NCBI GenBank assembly: GCA_900315945.1
Contig: ONAZ01000002.1
Location: 1-64,000, forward strand
Length of the DNA stretch: 64,000 nt
Reading direction: 5' to 3'
From: an uncultured Lachnospiraceae bacterium
GTDB taxonomy: Bacteria; Bacillota; Clostridia; Lachnospirales; Lachnospiraceae
Under the pieces are notes generated by a model. The model did not search any database and was not told the origin of the DNA. It saw nothing but the letters and a program-made list of their open reading frames with translations. Position numbers and translations under genes: made by a program. Positions 35,462 to 42,853 of the stretch are shown here, in pieces (position 1 is the first letter of the stretch; each line of letters begins with the position of its first letter).

Positions 35462-36856
35462 CTATATATTTAGAGGATTACTCAGATGATAATCCTTCAA
35501 TTTATCTGTTACTCTGTCATACCAACCATTCTCGAAGAAGGTACATTTCGTAATGTCCTCACCATAGAAATCATCACGATGACTATATAATCTGCCAAGC
35601 GCAGGACATCCACCTGTACATGCCATGTAGTACTTGCAGTCAGCACATTTCTCATTAGCGAGAATCTGCTGAAGAACAGTTGCCATTGCGATATCAAGAT
35701 AATCACTTTTAGTTACTATATCTTTCAGCGGCTGTTTCTTAACATTTGCAAGACTAATGCCATGTTCCATAAACCATCCAGACATCTGCATACAAGGAAC
35801 AACTTCTCCGCTACTTGTAATAGCAATCATTCCTCTATTGCCCTTACAGATTGGAATACGTACGTTGAAATCATCCATATTACACATTATTGGTGAAATG
35901 CGATATGAACCATGATGTGGATTCAGACTTAGGAATTGCCAAATATCAATATCCATCATCATGCCAGACTTCATATATTCTGCTGCAAAATCAAGCATCT
36001 TCTCAAAATATTCCTCTAAAGGAATAGATGTATTAGGGGAGTTCTGTTCCCATCTAGGTGCTTCTGTGGTTCTAATTATTCTCATCTCTGATACGCCAAG
36101 ATCGTCAAGAAGCTTAGCTGTATCCATCATTACTTCTACATTCTTAAGATGCACTTGAACCTGAGCTTTAACGCTAAATCCATTCTTAATGCATAACTTA
36201 ATTGCTTCAATGGTTTTCTCCTCAGCCTTATCATTCTGTCTCATCCAGTTATGATAGCCAATTCCATCAAAAGATATCTTAATAAGCGGGCGACAACCAA
36301 TTTCTTTAAACTCGTCAAGCATTTCCTGTGTAATAAGAATACCATTGGTATTAAGCTCGAACACATACATATCTCTATCATAGATAGCATGAATTATATC
36401 CATAAAATGCTTATGTACAAGGGGCTCGCCACCTGTAATTGTAAAGGAATGGACGCCAATACCCTTTGCCTGATCAAGAATATCAAGCACTTCTTCATAT
36501 GTTAATTCTGTATTTAATCTATCATTATCCTTAGCATTGAAGCAATGAATACAATTAAGATTACATTTACCAGTAATCATAAGATTCATGCTAGGAAAAT
36601 AATAATTATCATACTCTTTAAGGGATGACCACTCACTTGGACCATCCCCTTTAGAACATTCCTCTATAAAATTCCTTTTTATCAAACCTTCAATTGTATC
36701 GTTGTTCTCTAAATCATGCTCGCCATCACATAATAACAATGTGTCAAATTCCTTCTGGGATATAGGAAGTGCATGTTCAACACCTCTCTTATATACAGCA
36801 CGATCCACATACTTCCACTTTCGAAGAGCAATTTCCCCACTTAACTTATAATACAT
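35462..36856 (-). CDS. RiPP maturase, radical SAM/SPASM protein
   Basis: A 464-residue protein. Residues 1-80 look like a precursor-recognition (RRE/PqqD-like) domain. The radical SAM cluster is C98-x3-C102-x2-C105 in KCNLNCIHCFN, with the GGEPL motif downstream. The C-terminal SPASM domain has Cys in VVPCMQMSG, NEKCADCKYYMACTGGCP and ITKCTFF, enough for two auxiliary clusters. It directly follows the precursor gene and should install a radical-based cross-link or epimerisation in the core peptide. Reaction type cannot be read from the sequence. Confidence 0.9.
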   Translation of the reverse strand: MYYKLSGEIALRKWKYVDRAVYKRGVEHALPISQKEFDTLLLCDGEHDLENNDTIEGLIKRNFIEECSKGDGPSEWSSLKEYDNYYFPSMNLMITGKCNLNCIHCFNAKDNDRLNTELTYEEVLDILDQAKGIGVHSFTITGGEPLVHKHFMDIIHAIYDRDMYVFELNTNGILITQEMLDEFKEIGCRPLIKISFDGIGYHNWMRQNDKAEEKTIEAIKLCIKNGFSVKAQVQVHLKNVEVMMDTAKLLDDLGVSEMRIIRTTEAPRWEQNSPNTSIPLEEYFEKMLDFAAEYMKSGMMMDIDIWQFLSLNPHHGSYRISPIMCNMDDFNVRIPICKGNRGMIAITSSGEVVPCMQMSGWFMEHGISLANVKKQPLKDIVTKSDYLDIAMATVLQQILANEKCADCKYYMACTGGCPALGRLYSHRDDFYGEDITKCTFFENGWYDRVTDKLKDYHLSNPLNI

Positions 36857-36932
36857 ACCTTACACCTCACAAAATACATTTATAGAATTAATAAGTACAT
36901 TATCTCACATCTAAGACAATCTTACAAAGATT

Positions 36933-37151
36933 TTAATCATCTATAAAATCATTTTTATTCTTATACTGCTCTTCATATAAACCTGCGGCGGAAATCATAT
37001 CAAGTTCATCATCACTAAGTTCTCTATTCACTCCAAACTTTACTATCTTAGCTGAATGATTACCAAATAGCACTTCTCTTAATTCTTCTTTATGGTTACT
37101 GCCCTTACTAAAGTCAGCATTTTTTAAAATTTGTTCTACATCTTTCTTCAT
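36933..37151 (-). CDS. RiPP precursor peptide, 72 aa
   Basis: The start is the Met of MKKDVEQILK, with GAGGTG 6 nt upstream. The leader contains NADFSKGSNHKEELREVLFG (11-30) and ends in ELSDDELDMISAA (44-56), in register with double-glycine leaders (hydrophobic residues at -12, -7 and -4, small residues at -2 and -1). Predicted core is residues 57-72, GLYEEQYKNKNDFIDD: acidic, with two Tyr and one Phe, and no Cys, Ser or Thr. This excludes lanthipeptide, sactipeptide and thiopeptide chemistry and leaves aromatic or Lys/Asn cross-links as options. Maturase and C39 exporter lie downstream. Confidence 0.85.
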   Translation of the reverse strand: MKKDVEQILKNADFSKGSNHKEELREVLFGNHSAKIVKFGVNRELSDDELDMISAAGLYEEQYKNKNDFIDD

Positions 37152-37212
37152 AACTATCACCTCTTTTAGAGCCAGTATTCTGTCCTTCACTTATATATAC
37201 TCATACAAAATC

Positions 37213-37229
37213 AAAAATGCGACATTTTT
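37213..37229. promoter_or_regulatory. Palindrome upstream of the precursor gene
   Basis: AAAAATGTCGCATTTTT is a 7-bp perfect dyad about 60 bp upstream of the precursor start, near where a -35 element would lie (a TATATA-type -10 is at about 37194-37201). It could be an operator, or a short hairpin after the upstream gene whose stop is at 37240. Confidence 0.4.
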
Positions 37230-37239
37230 AAAATATTTT

Positions 37240-38040
37240 TTATAAAGAAAAAACATTTTCTAAATCAGACTTAAGATACAAACTCCCCCTTACGTTCTCC
37301 TTAACAGGAATTAGCTTTTGTTTCTTAGTAAGGTACGCAAGATTCTGCCTAGAACATTCTATCATATTACAACTGTCTGTGGTATCAAGAATATTTAATC
37401 TGGTAAATGTGATAAAGTCATCAAGGCTAATTGGCACATTTTCCCCACTTTGCCTAAGTCTATATGCTGGAATGTCAATTGAATCATTGAATGTCACACA
37501 TCTGCCTCCAGTAACTACTCTTATGGACTCATATAACTTCTTATCTCTCATAACATACTCTATCTTATCAATATCTAAGAATTCTGATAAATGTATTATC
37601 TTGGTTATAGAATCATTAAAAAAGCAAAGTAATCTACCATTAGACAAAGCTACGCATTCTCTAACATATTCTTTCGTTCTAAGTTCGATGTACTTAGGAA
37701 TCTCATTAATAGGCTTAATATACATACTGTCCTGTGCGCATATTCCCTTAGAAATGTCTAGCATTTTGAATATGTTATATTCCCTTAGCTTGTGATTTTT
37801 CAGTATGGCTGCTAAGTTCTGTCTGTCGCTTGGTATCACTCTCTCCTCAAGCCACATCCTGCTTGCTTTCCTCGGAATTGTATATACCCCTTCCTTAACG
37901 AATCTATCGAAGAGAAGTGGAGCTTTCCACTCGTCTATTCCGTCTATTAACTCAACAACACAATCTTCTGACTTCTCATAGCATATAAGGCAACCAATAT
38001 TCTGATTCAAATCCCCATCAATTATATTATAGCTTCTCAT
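37240..38040 (-). CDS. Partner of HipA-like kinase, putative DNA-binding protein
   Basis: A 266-residue protein starting at MRSYNIIDGD; a longer start is less likely. The N-terminal part (YEKSEDCVVELIDGIDEWKA, with TIPRKASRMWLEERVIPSDR) recurs, from memory, beside HipA-like genes in Clostridia. The middle resembles DUF2442-type folds (GGRCVTFNDSIDIP). The C-terminus CSRQNLAYLTKKQKLIPVKE looks like a MerR/AlpA-type helix-turn-helix. It overlaps the HipA-like gene by 14 bp. It may be the repressor that binds the twin operators upstream of the pair. Confidence 0.6.
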   Translation of the reverse strand: MRSYNIIDGDLNQNIGCLICYEKSEDCVVELIDGIDEWKAPLLFDRFVKEGVYTIPRKASRMWLEERVIPSDRQNLAAILKNHKLREYNIFKMLDISKGICAQDSMYIKPINEIPKYIELRTKEYVRECVALSNGRLLCFFNDSITKIIHLSEFLDIDKIEYVMRDKKLYESIRVVTGGRCVTFNDSIDIPAYRLRQSGENVPISLDDFITFTRLNILDTTDSCNMIECSRQNLAYLTKKQKLIPVKENVRGSLYLKSDLENVFSL

Positions 38041-38836
38041 ATTGCAGGTACCTTTCATATAACATTTCCCATGTTCTGTCTATAAATGTCTTAGATACAA
38101 TATCCTGGAGGCCATCAAATATTATCTCCTTATCTGTCTTCCTTAGGGCATTGGCAAACACATCTGACTTATTCTGAATCAGTTCAAGATTGTCAGCGCA
38201 TGACCTTCCACCAATGAAATTATTGCATGGCAAATCCCCTAGGATATCAAATTTCTTAAGATCATCATCGCTGTGGCAAGAATACATAAGTGATAGACCA
38301 TGATCGAACAAAGGTGCAAGTCTAAGGGTACGCGCCTTGGAATTACGAAGAAGTTCAATATTAGCCCCGTGTCTGTCCCTGTTAAGAATAATATAATCAA
38401 GGGCGAGCATTGTATCTATATATTGCTGCCATCCCATTCTAGCGCAAAAATCATAACGTGTCTCTCCACTCTTCTTATTCAACTCATAATAATTATCAAG
38501 GGCACTCTTAGATTCACCTCTCCTTTTAAAATCATAGGACGCACATAGGTATGTATTAATTGGGCGACCGTCTACAATAATATCAGCATTAATTAATTCA
38601 TATTCTAAGTGCTCTACTCCAAGTACATCTAATAATCTATCTACAATGATTTCATTAATGCACTCATGACCGACTACTCCCTTAGTTGCATCGTAGTTTG
38701 ATAATTTATAATATTTCTTATTGCCATCAAGATTAGACTGAGACTTAAGAAAAGAGCCTGCAGTACCACTTGAACTTCTTATTCTAGACCATTCAAGATA
38801 TGATAAATCCTGTCTCTCATGAATTATTTTAGCCAT
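38027..38836 (-). CDS. HipA-like serine/threonine kinase domain protein
   Basis: A 269-residue protein with the HipA C-terminal signature: ALDYIILNRDRHGANIELL (catalytic Asp and Asn) and LAPLFDHGLSL (metal-binding Asp). The start is the ATG at 38836 after GAGGGG; a TTG two codons upstream is the alternative. No HipB gene is adjacent; the downstream 266-residue protein is the likely partner. Role may be a toxin-like or regulatory kinase. Transcription is probably autoregulated. Confidence 0.8.
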   Translation of the reverse strand: MAKIIHERQDLSYLEWSRIRSSSGTAGSFLKSQSNLDGNKKYYKLSNYDATKGVVGHECINEIIVDRLLDVLGVEHLEYELINADIIVDGRPINTYLCASYDFKRRGESKSALDNYYELNKKSGETRYDFCARMGWQQYIDTMLALDYIILNRDRHGANIELLRNSKARTLRLAPLFDHGLSLMYSCHSDDDLKKFDILGDLPCNNFIGGRSCADNLELIQNKSDVFANALRKTDKEIIFDGLQDIVSKTFIDRTWEMLYERYLQYEKL

Positions 38837-38850
38837 ATACAACCCCTCAT

Positions 38851-38872
38851 TTATTTGTCGTGCGTCAAATAA
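38851..38872. promoter_or_regulatory. Operator 2 of the HipA-like module
   Basis: A 22-bp palindrome, half site TTATTTG and CGTCAAATAA with a single mismatch to perfect symmetry. It lies just downstream of the -10 element and is nearly identical to operator 1, centred 42 bp away (four helical turns). Confidence 0.8.
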
Positions 38873-38881
38873 CCTATTTAT

Positions 38882-38914
38882 ATTATATAAGATTATTTGA
38901 CGTGCGTCAAATAA
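38882..38914 (-). promoter_or_regulatory. Promoter and operator 1 of the HipA-like module
   Basis: A perfect 22-bp palindrome (38893-38914, half site TTATTTGACG) contains the -35 TTGACG (38905-38910). After 17 bp comes -10 TATAAT (38882-38887). A protein bound here would block RNA polymerase directly. Confidence 0.85.
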
Positions 38915-38920
38915 AAAAGA

Positions 38921-38941
38921 TGCCAGTGAGAACCACTGGCA
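38921..38941 (-). terminator. Terminator of the AAA-type ATPase gene
   Basis: An 8-bp stem TGCCAGTG / CACTGGCA, followed on the minus strand by TCTTTTTT. It ends the ATPase transcript just before the HipA-like promoter. Confidence 0.85.
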
Positions 38942-38974
38942 CAGATATGCATAAAAATAGATTTAGAGACATTT

Positions 38975-40024
38975 TTATAACTTGTTGTATTTTTCCATAT
39001 ATAATACAAATTTTTTGAAACGAGGAAGGGTAAACTCTATAATTCCATAAGAATTATCCTTTATTAATCCATATTCAATTAGTTTGTTTCTGTATGGCGA
39101 GAATTGATTTGGCGCCATACCCAATGTGTTTCTAATGTCTTTGACTTCGCCAGACTCGCTTTTCGCTATTCCTACAACTATATTCTTCTCTTTGTCCGTC
39201 AAATGATTCCAGATAGCACTATATGCTCCTTCATAAAGCATACCGTCAAGCTTAACAATCATCTTGTCGTCAACGGTTGTCTTACCTGAATCCCAAAGCA
39301 ATGCCCCTAATAATTGAAACGCATATGGATATCCCTGAACTATCCTGGCTAAAGATATGGCATCGTCTTCAGATACCTTGAATATTTCCTTATATTTCTC
39401 CACTACAAGGTAACTATTCAATTCCTCTAGTTTAATCCTTGGAAGTCTTCGAAGAAATGTACCATTCTTGGCATTAGATAACGCGCTGAAATTCTCAGGC
39501 AGTGCCGTCATCAACAAGAACAAAGGAAGATTCTCACCAATAAATGCCTGAAATGAATGTGCAAATGTCTTGATACTCCTGGTATTTGAAGCTTCGTCTA
39601 TTGCCACTAGAACCCTTTTCTTCTTTTTCTTGGCTTCTAATAACATTTTACGAAGCAATGTTTCACTATCTGAAAATGACTTCTTCGAAACCCCTGCTCC
39701 AAACCCAGCAATAGACAAATTCGCTTCCGTAACCTGCTCACTTTCTAGCTTAATATATTGACCTAGCTGGCTTACCGCAGATGAGAATAGATCCATATCT
39801 GGATTCAATCTTAAGACGCACCAATCTTCTTTATTCGCAAAATAATTCTGCAAGGCAGTCATTAATACAGTCTTGCCACAGCCTCTGACACCTGTTATAA
39901 CATATCCATAGGTCATGGGACTATCACTCTCAAAGACACTGACAACGCCCATAAACTCATTATCTCTTGGAATCATAGATTTCGGCTCAACACCAAAAAT
40001 AACTGTAAAAGGATTTGAAGACAT
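38975..40024 (-). CDS. AAA-type ATP-binding protein with C-terminal winged helix
   Basis: A 349-residue protein starting at MSSNPFTVIFG. Walker A is GVRGCGKT near residue 47, Walker B is RVLVAIDEA, and a sensor-like segment is LFLLMTALPENF. The C-terminus (GEVKDIRNTLGMAPNQFSPY) looks like a winged helix, as in archaeal-type or STAND-like ATPases. Function is not known; family members often occur in accessory regions. A decayed homologue lies at 8775-8949. Upstream there is an array of 10-bp repeats. Confidence 0.7.
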   Translation of the reverse strand: MSSNPFTVIFGVEPKSMIPRDNEFMGVVSVFESDSPMTYGYVITGVRGCGKTVLMTALQNYFANKEDWCVLRLNPDMDLFSSAVSQLGQYIKLESEQVTEANLSIAGFGAGVSKKSFSDSETLLRKMLLEAKKKKKRVLVAIDEASNTRSIKTFAHSFQAFIGENLPLFLLMTALPENFSALSNAKNGTFLRRLPRIKLEELNSYLVVEKYKEIFKVSEDDAISLARIVQGYPYAFQLLGALLWDSGKTTVDDKMIVKLDGMLYEGAYSAIWNHLTDKEKNIVVGIAKSESGEVKDIRNTLGMAPNQFSPYRNKLIEYGLIKDNSYGIIEFTLPRFKKFVLYMEKYNKL

Positions 40025-40075
40025 ATTATCACTCCCTAACCAAAACATAGAAACCTGTTATATGTTGCAAAATTC

Positions 40076-40113
40076 GTTATAAGTCATTATAAGTTGTTAT
40101 AAGTCGTTATATC
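40076..40113. repeat. 10-bp iterated repeats upstream of the ATPase gene
   Basis: Three tandem copies of a 10-bp unit (GTTATAAGTC, ATTATAAGTT, GTTATAAGTC) plus a partial fourth, with an inverted relative at about 40124-40139. A spacing of one helical turn suggests a multi-site binding array on one DNA face, upstream of the ATPase start at 40024. Confidence 0.7.
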
Positions 40114-40307
40114 TTTTGTTTTATGTTATAACTTATTATAGGTTTTGTCAAATGGTGATTGCTATTCAGTTTTTTCAACATTGATACATCACAATCATAC
40201 AAAGGCCATTCGCCTCCGTAGGCCCCTTCTTTATGCTCCTTAGAATCAGATTCTACCACACATTTCCCCGATTCAGAAATATCTACAACCTCACCCGTAA
40301 TAATCAT
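40107..40307 (-). pseudogene. Truncated copy of the 3' part of the gene at 48840-49280
   Basis: The short ORF encodes GEVVDISESGKCVVESDSKE and EGAYGGEWPLYDCD, almost identical to the C-terminal part of the 146-residue protein at 48840-49280. The first 90 or so residues are missing and the tail diverges. At DNA level 40189-40302 and 48901-49014 differ by one base. It is best read as a 5'-truncated gene fragment that forms one flank of the CRISPR-Cas region. Confidence 0.85.
40189..40302. repeat. Left copy of the 114-bp direct repeat flanking CRISPR-Cas
   Basis: Identical to 48901-49014 except one base (40203 A against 48915 C), same orientation, offset 8712 bp. Weaker similarity extends some 15-20 bp leftwards. 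Confidence 0.95.
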
Positions 40308-40336
40308 ATAATTTAATCATTATTCATCCTCAAATC

Positions 40337-40357
40337 GAATTAACAAGGCTCTTAAAC
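40337..40357 (-). repeat. Solitary degenerate CRISPR repeat fragment
   Basis: A 21-bp segment matches the 3' portion of the plus-strand CRISPR repeat at 20 of 21 positions, about 430 bp outside the array. It has the orientation of the array repeats. It may be a relic of a formerly longer array or an extra anti-repeat. Confidence 0.75.
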
Positions 40358-40411
40358 GGTGCAATTATGCTTTAATATAACACCAAAGGGCGTTGACGCG
40401 CTTTAGATTGT

Positions 40412-40606
40412 TTAACTATTCCGTTCAATATATTCTTGCATAAGCTCCTGTATTACTGATGCTTGCGATCTGCCTGACTTTTCACAAGCTTTGGCGAATT
40501 GTTCTGCTATGTCTCCCTTCAGCTTGAAACCCTTTGTCTTGTAGCCTACTTTCTTCTGATAACGATCTACTCTTATAGTATTCTTGTTAGGATTACCTTT
40601 TGGCAT
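40412..40606 (-). CDS. Small ribbon-helix-helix-like protein, about 64 aa
   Basis: A 64-residue basic protein whose second half (GFKLKGDIAEQFAKACEKSG, then SQASVIQELMQEYIE) fits a ribbon-helix-helix DNA-binding fold. The ATG at 40606 is preferred (AGGGG 8 nt upstream); a GTG at 40615 is possible. Such small proteins are common on plasmids and integrative elements. A 29-residue membrane peptide gene ends just upstream. A hairpin around 40380-40402 could end its transcript. Confidence 0.65.
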   Translation of the reverse strand: MPKGNPNKNTIRVDRYQKKVGYKTKGFKLKGDIAEQFAKACEKSGRSQASVIQELMQEYIERNS

Positions 40607-40607
40607 T

Positions 40608-40697
40608 TTAGTCACCCCTTTTCATAATAAAAACCGTTATTAACTTAACAAGTCCAATTAATATAAAAAACAAACCTAAGAACTTCAATACACTCAT
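40608..40697 (-). CDS. Small membrane peptide, 29 aa
   Basis: Frame MSVLKFLGLFFILIGLVKLI continues for nine residues to a stop. AAGGAG lies 7 nt before the ATG, an excellent ribosome-binding site, and the peptide is one hydrophobic helix with a positive end. Its stop lies 1 bp before the ATG of the ribbon-helix-helix gene, so translation may be coupled. Function unknown; a regulatory or toxin-like peptide is possible. Confidence 0.55.
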   Translation of the reverse strand: MSVLKFLGLFFILIGLVKLITVFIMKRGD

Positions 40698-40738
40698 GAC
40701 ATCATCTCCTTTACAAATTATTACTATTGCGCTATCTT

Positions 40739-40773
40739 AAAGGGGAAGATAAGAGGAAGTTGTCTTCCCCTTT
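40739..40773 (-). terminator. Terminator at the distal end of the CRISPR array
   Basis: An 11-bp perfect stem AAAGGGGAAGA / TCTTCCCCTTT with a 13-nt loop, directly past the degenerate last repeat in the direction of array transcription. Confidence 0.8.
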
Positions 40774-42121
40774 CTTAATCTTAGAACAACAAGGCTCTCA
40801 AACCATCTTTAATTGTTGCTAACATATTACACTGTTTAACACCCTAATGAATTAACAAGGCTCTCAAACTTCACTATGTTCGATAAGCGCGAACACATCG
40901 TTTAACACCCTAATGAATTAACAAGGCTCTCAAACATAAACAGCTTCATTTCATCAAGTGTATTGGTTTAACACCCTAATGAATTAACAAGGCTCTCAAA
41001 CTGCTACAGGTAAAATGACAATCAAGGAGAAGTTTAACACCCTAATGAATTAACAAGGCTCTCAAACCCATCTGTGGATATATTCCACTTTATACCCGTT
41101 TAACACCCTAATGAATTAACAAGGCTCTCAAACACGCACAAAAACTATCTAAAGTCGTTTCTGGGTTTAACACCCTAATGAATTAACAAGGCTCTCAAAC
41201 AAGGCTCTGAATGGGCTCACAGAAATCAAGGTTTAACACCCTAATGAATTAACAAGGCTCTCAAACCATATGTACTTAACTATGGAGCACTTTATTGTTT
41301 AACACCCTAATGAATTAACAAGGCTCTCAAACGGCATACCACAAGACATACACGCAATACATGTTTAACACCCTAATGAATTAACAAGGCTCTCAAACAC
41401 CTTCTTCAGACACACTTGCTGTTGATGGTTTAACACCCTAATGAATTAACAAGGCTCTCAAACGCACCGTGGGTAAATCAGGGCGATGTGCTTGTTTAAC
41501 ACCCTAATGAATTAACAAGGCTCTCAAACGAGTAGTATTGATGAATGGATTGTTTTTCCGTTTAACACCCTAATGAATTAACAAGGCTCTCAAACAAATG
41601 TCCTACATTAACACTCTCAACATACGTTTAACACCCTAATGAATTAACAAGGCTCTCAAACAATAGTTTCATCTTTTTTAATCCCTAAATAGTTTAACAC
41701 CCTAATGAATTAACAAGGCTCTCAAACCTAGTTATGCTATTGATAACGATCTTAAGTGTTTAACACCCTAATGAATTAACAAGGCTCTCAAACTGCATTT
41801 CCACTTTTTGTCACACTATAAGTGTTTAACACCCTAATGAATTAACAAGGCTCTCAAACATCAAGGGCAACTGGACCTGATGTACCGTGTTTAACACCCT
41901 AATGAATTAACAAGGCTCTCAAACATGTATCGGTGGCAACTGTAAAGGGTGTAGTTTAACACCCTAATGAATTAACAAGGCTCTCAAACTCCAAAAGAGG
42001 CTGTCTATGCAGCAGAATTGTTTAACACCCTAATGAATTAACAAGGCTCTCAAACTTCTAAGTATTTGATATTTAGTCTATCTATGTTTAACACCCTAAT
42101 GAATTAACAAGGCTCTCAAAC
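40768..42121 (-). CRISPR. Type II-A CRISPR array, 20 intact repeats plus one degenerate
   Basis: Intact 36-bp repeats begin at 40834 and recur every 65-67 bp to 42086, with 20 spacers of 29-31 bp. In crRNA sense the repeat begins GTTTGAGAGCCTTGTTAATT and ends GGGTGTTAAAC. The repeat ending at 40803 is degenerate in its distal half, marking the old end. The leader is at 42122, next to csn2, so new spacers enter there. All intact repeats look identical. The complementarity to the tracrRNA anti-repeat fixes minus-strand transcription. Confidence 0.98.
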
Positions 42122-42178
42122 CTCAAATTGGATTATCTCCGAGCCACAATCCATTTGCGAAATGGCGTTAATTCATTA
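42122..42178 (-). promoter_or_regulatory. CRISPR leader with ATTTGAG anchoring motif
   Basis: Only 57 bp lie between the csn2 stop and the first repeat. Read on the minus strand, the leader ends ATTTGAG (42122-42128), the leader-anchoring sequence known from streptococcal type II-A systems. It also contains a perfect hairpin CCATTT-CGC-AAATGG (42151-42165) and a 12-nt stretch (42167-42178) complementary to the repeat RNA. Confidence 0.85.
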
Positions 42179-42853
42179 CTATACCTTTATTATACAATGG
42201 TCCTCATCAACTACAAAGCATTTTTCATTGCAATTACATGGTTTGCGATATACATGTTCTATCAAAACAATTCTTATTTTCTCATATAAACATCGTTCAT
42301 ATAAATAAGCAATTTCTTCCTCATTTATGTAATCCTTTAGTCCCACAATAAAAACCACATTTTTGTTTAACACCTGTCGAATGGTGTTAATATACATAAT
42401 AAGATGCTCAAGAAAGCCCATATCAGTTTCGTCAAATTTAACATCAAATACTTTTAAGTAATCCTGTATAGTTATGTTATCAAGATATTGTAGTTCATAA
42501 GGAACACTGTTTATCATTTTATCGATAAACACTCTTACTTGGTCGCTGAGATTTATAAAGTCTTTTACATGTTTATCTATTCCTATGTCATATATTTCCT
42601 TATATACAGAGTTTAGTATTTTTTTGGAATTAAGACTAACACTAAAGGGATTTATTATAGTTTCTGATACTTTCGAAAAAGCTTCCTCACCCTTATCAGA
42701 AGAAATCACTATTCCGCCATCGCTATTATTAGACAATCTATAAAGATCGCCCACTATACTTCTGTAATCACTCACATTTTCTATAGTTATTACATTAATT
42801 TCATTCTCTCCTAATTCTATTTCTAGATTAATTAAATCAAAACGAATTCTCAT
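42179..42853 (-). CDS. csn2: Type II-A adaptation protein Csn2
   Basis: A 224-residue protein at the Csn2 position. It starts [20 protein letters not shown], as do Csn2 proteins, and has [20 protein letters not shown] near the C-terminus, matching the core alpha/beta domain. Csn2 is a tetrameric, calcium-binding DNA-end ring needed for spacer acquisition. The ATG overlaps the cas2 stop by four bases. It is divergent from streptococcal Csn2, so the subfamily is uncertain. Confidence 0.85.
   Translation of the reverse strand: MRIRFDLINLEIELGENEINVITIENVSDYRSIVGDLYRLSNNSDGGIVISSDKGEEAFSKVSETIINPFSVSLNSKKILNSVYKEIYDIGIDKHVKDFINLSDQVRVFIDKMINSVPYELQYLDNITIQDYLKVFDVKFDETDMGFLEHLIMYINTIRQVLNKNVVFIVGLKDYINEEEIAYLYERCLYEKIRIVLIEHVYRKPCNCNEKCFVVDEDHCIIKV

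Noticed and set aside
40076-40113. Iterons of a plasmid-type replication origin
   Set aside because: No Rep gene, DnaA box cluster or AT-rich unwinding region could be tied to them; an operator is simpler.
41201-41230. Spacer that starts like the repeat (AAGGCTCT), possible duplicated repeat fragment
   Set aside because: Only 8 nt match and spacer length is the normal 30; chance resemblance is likely.
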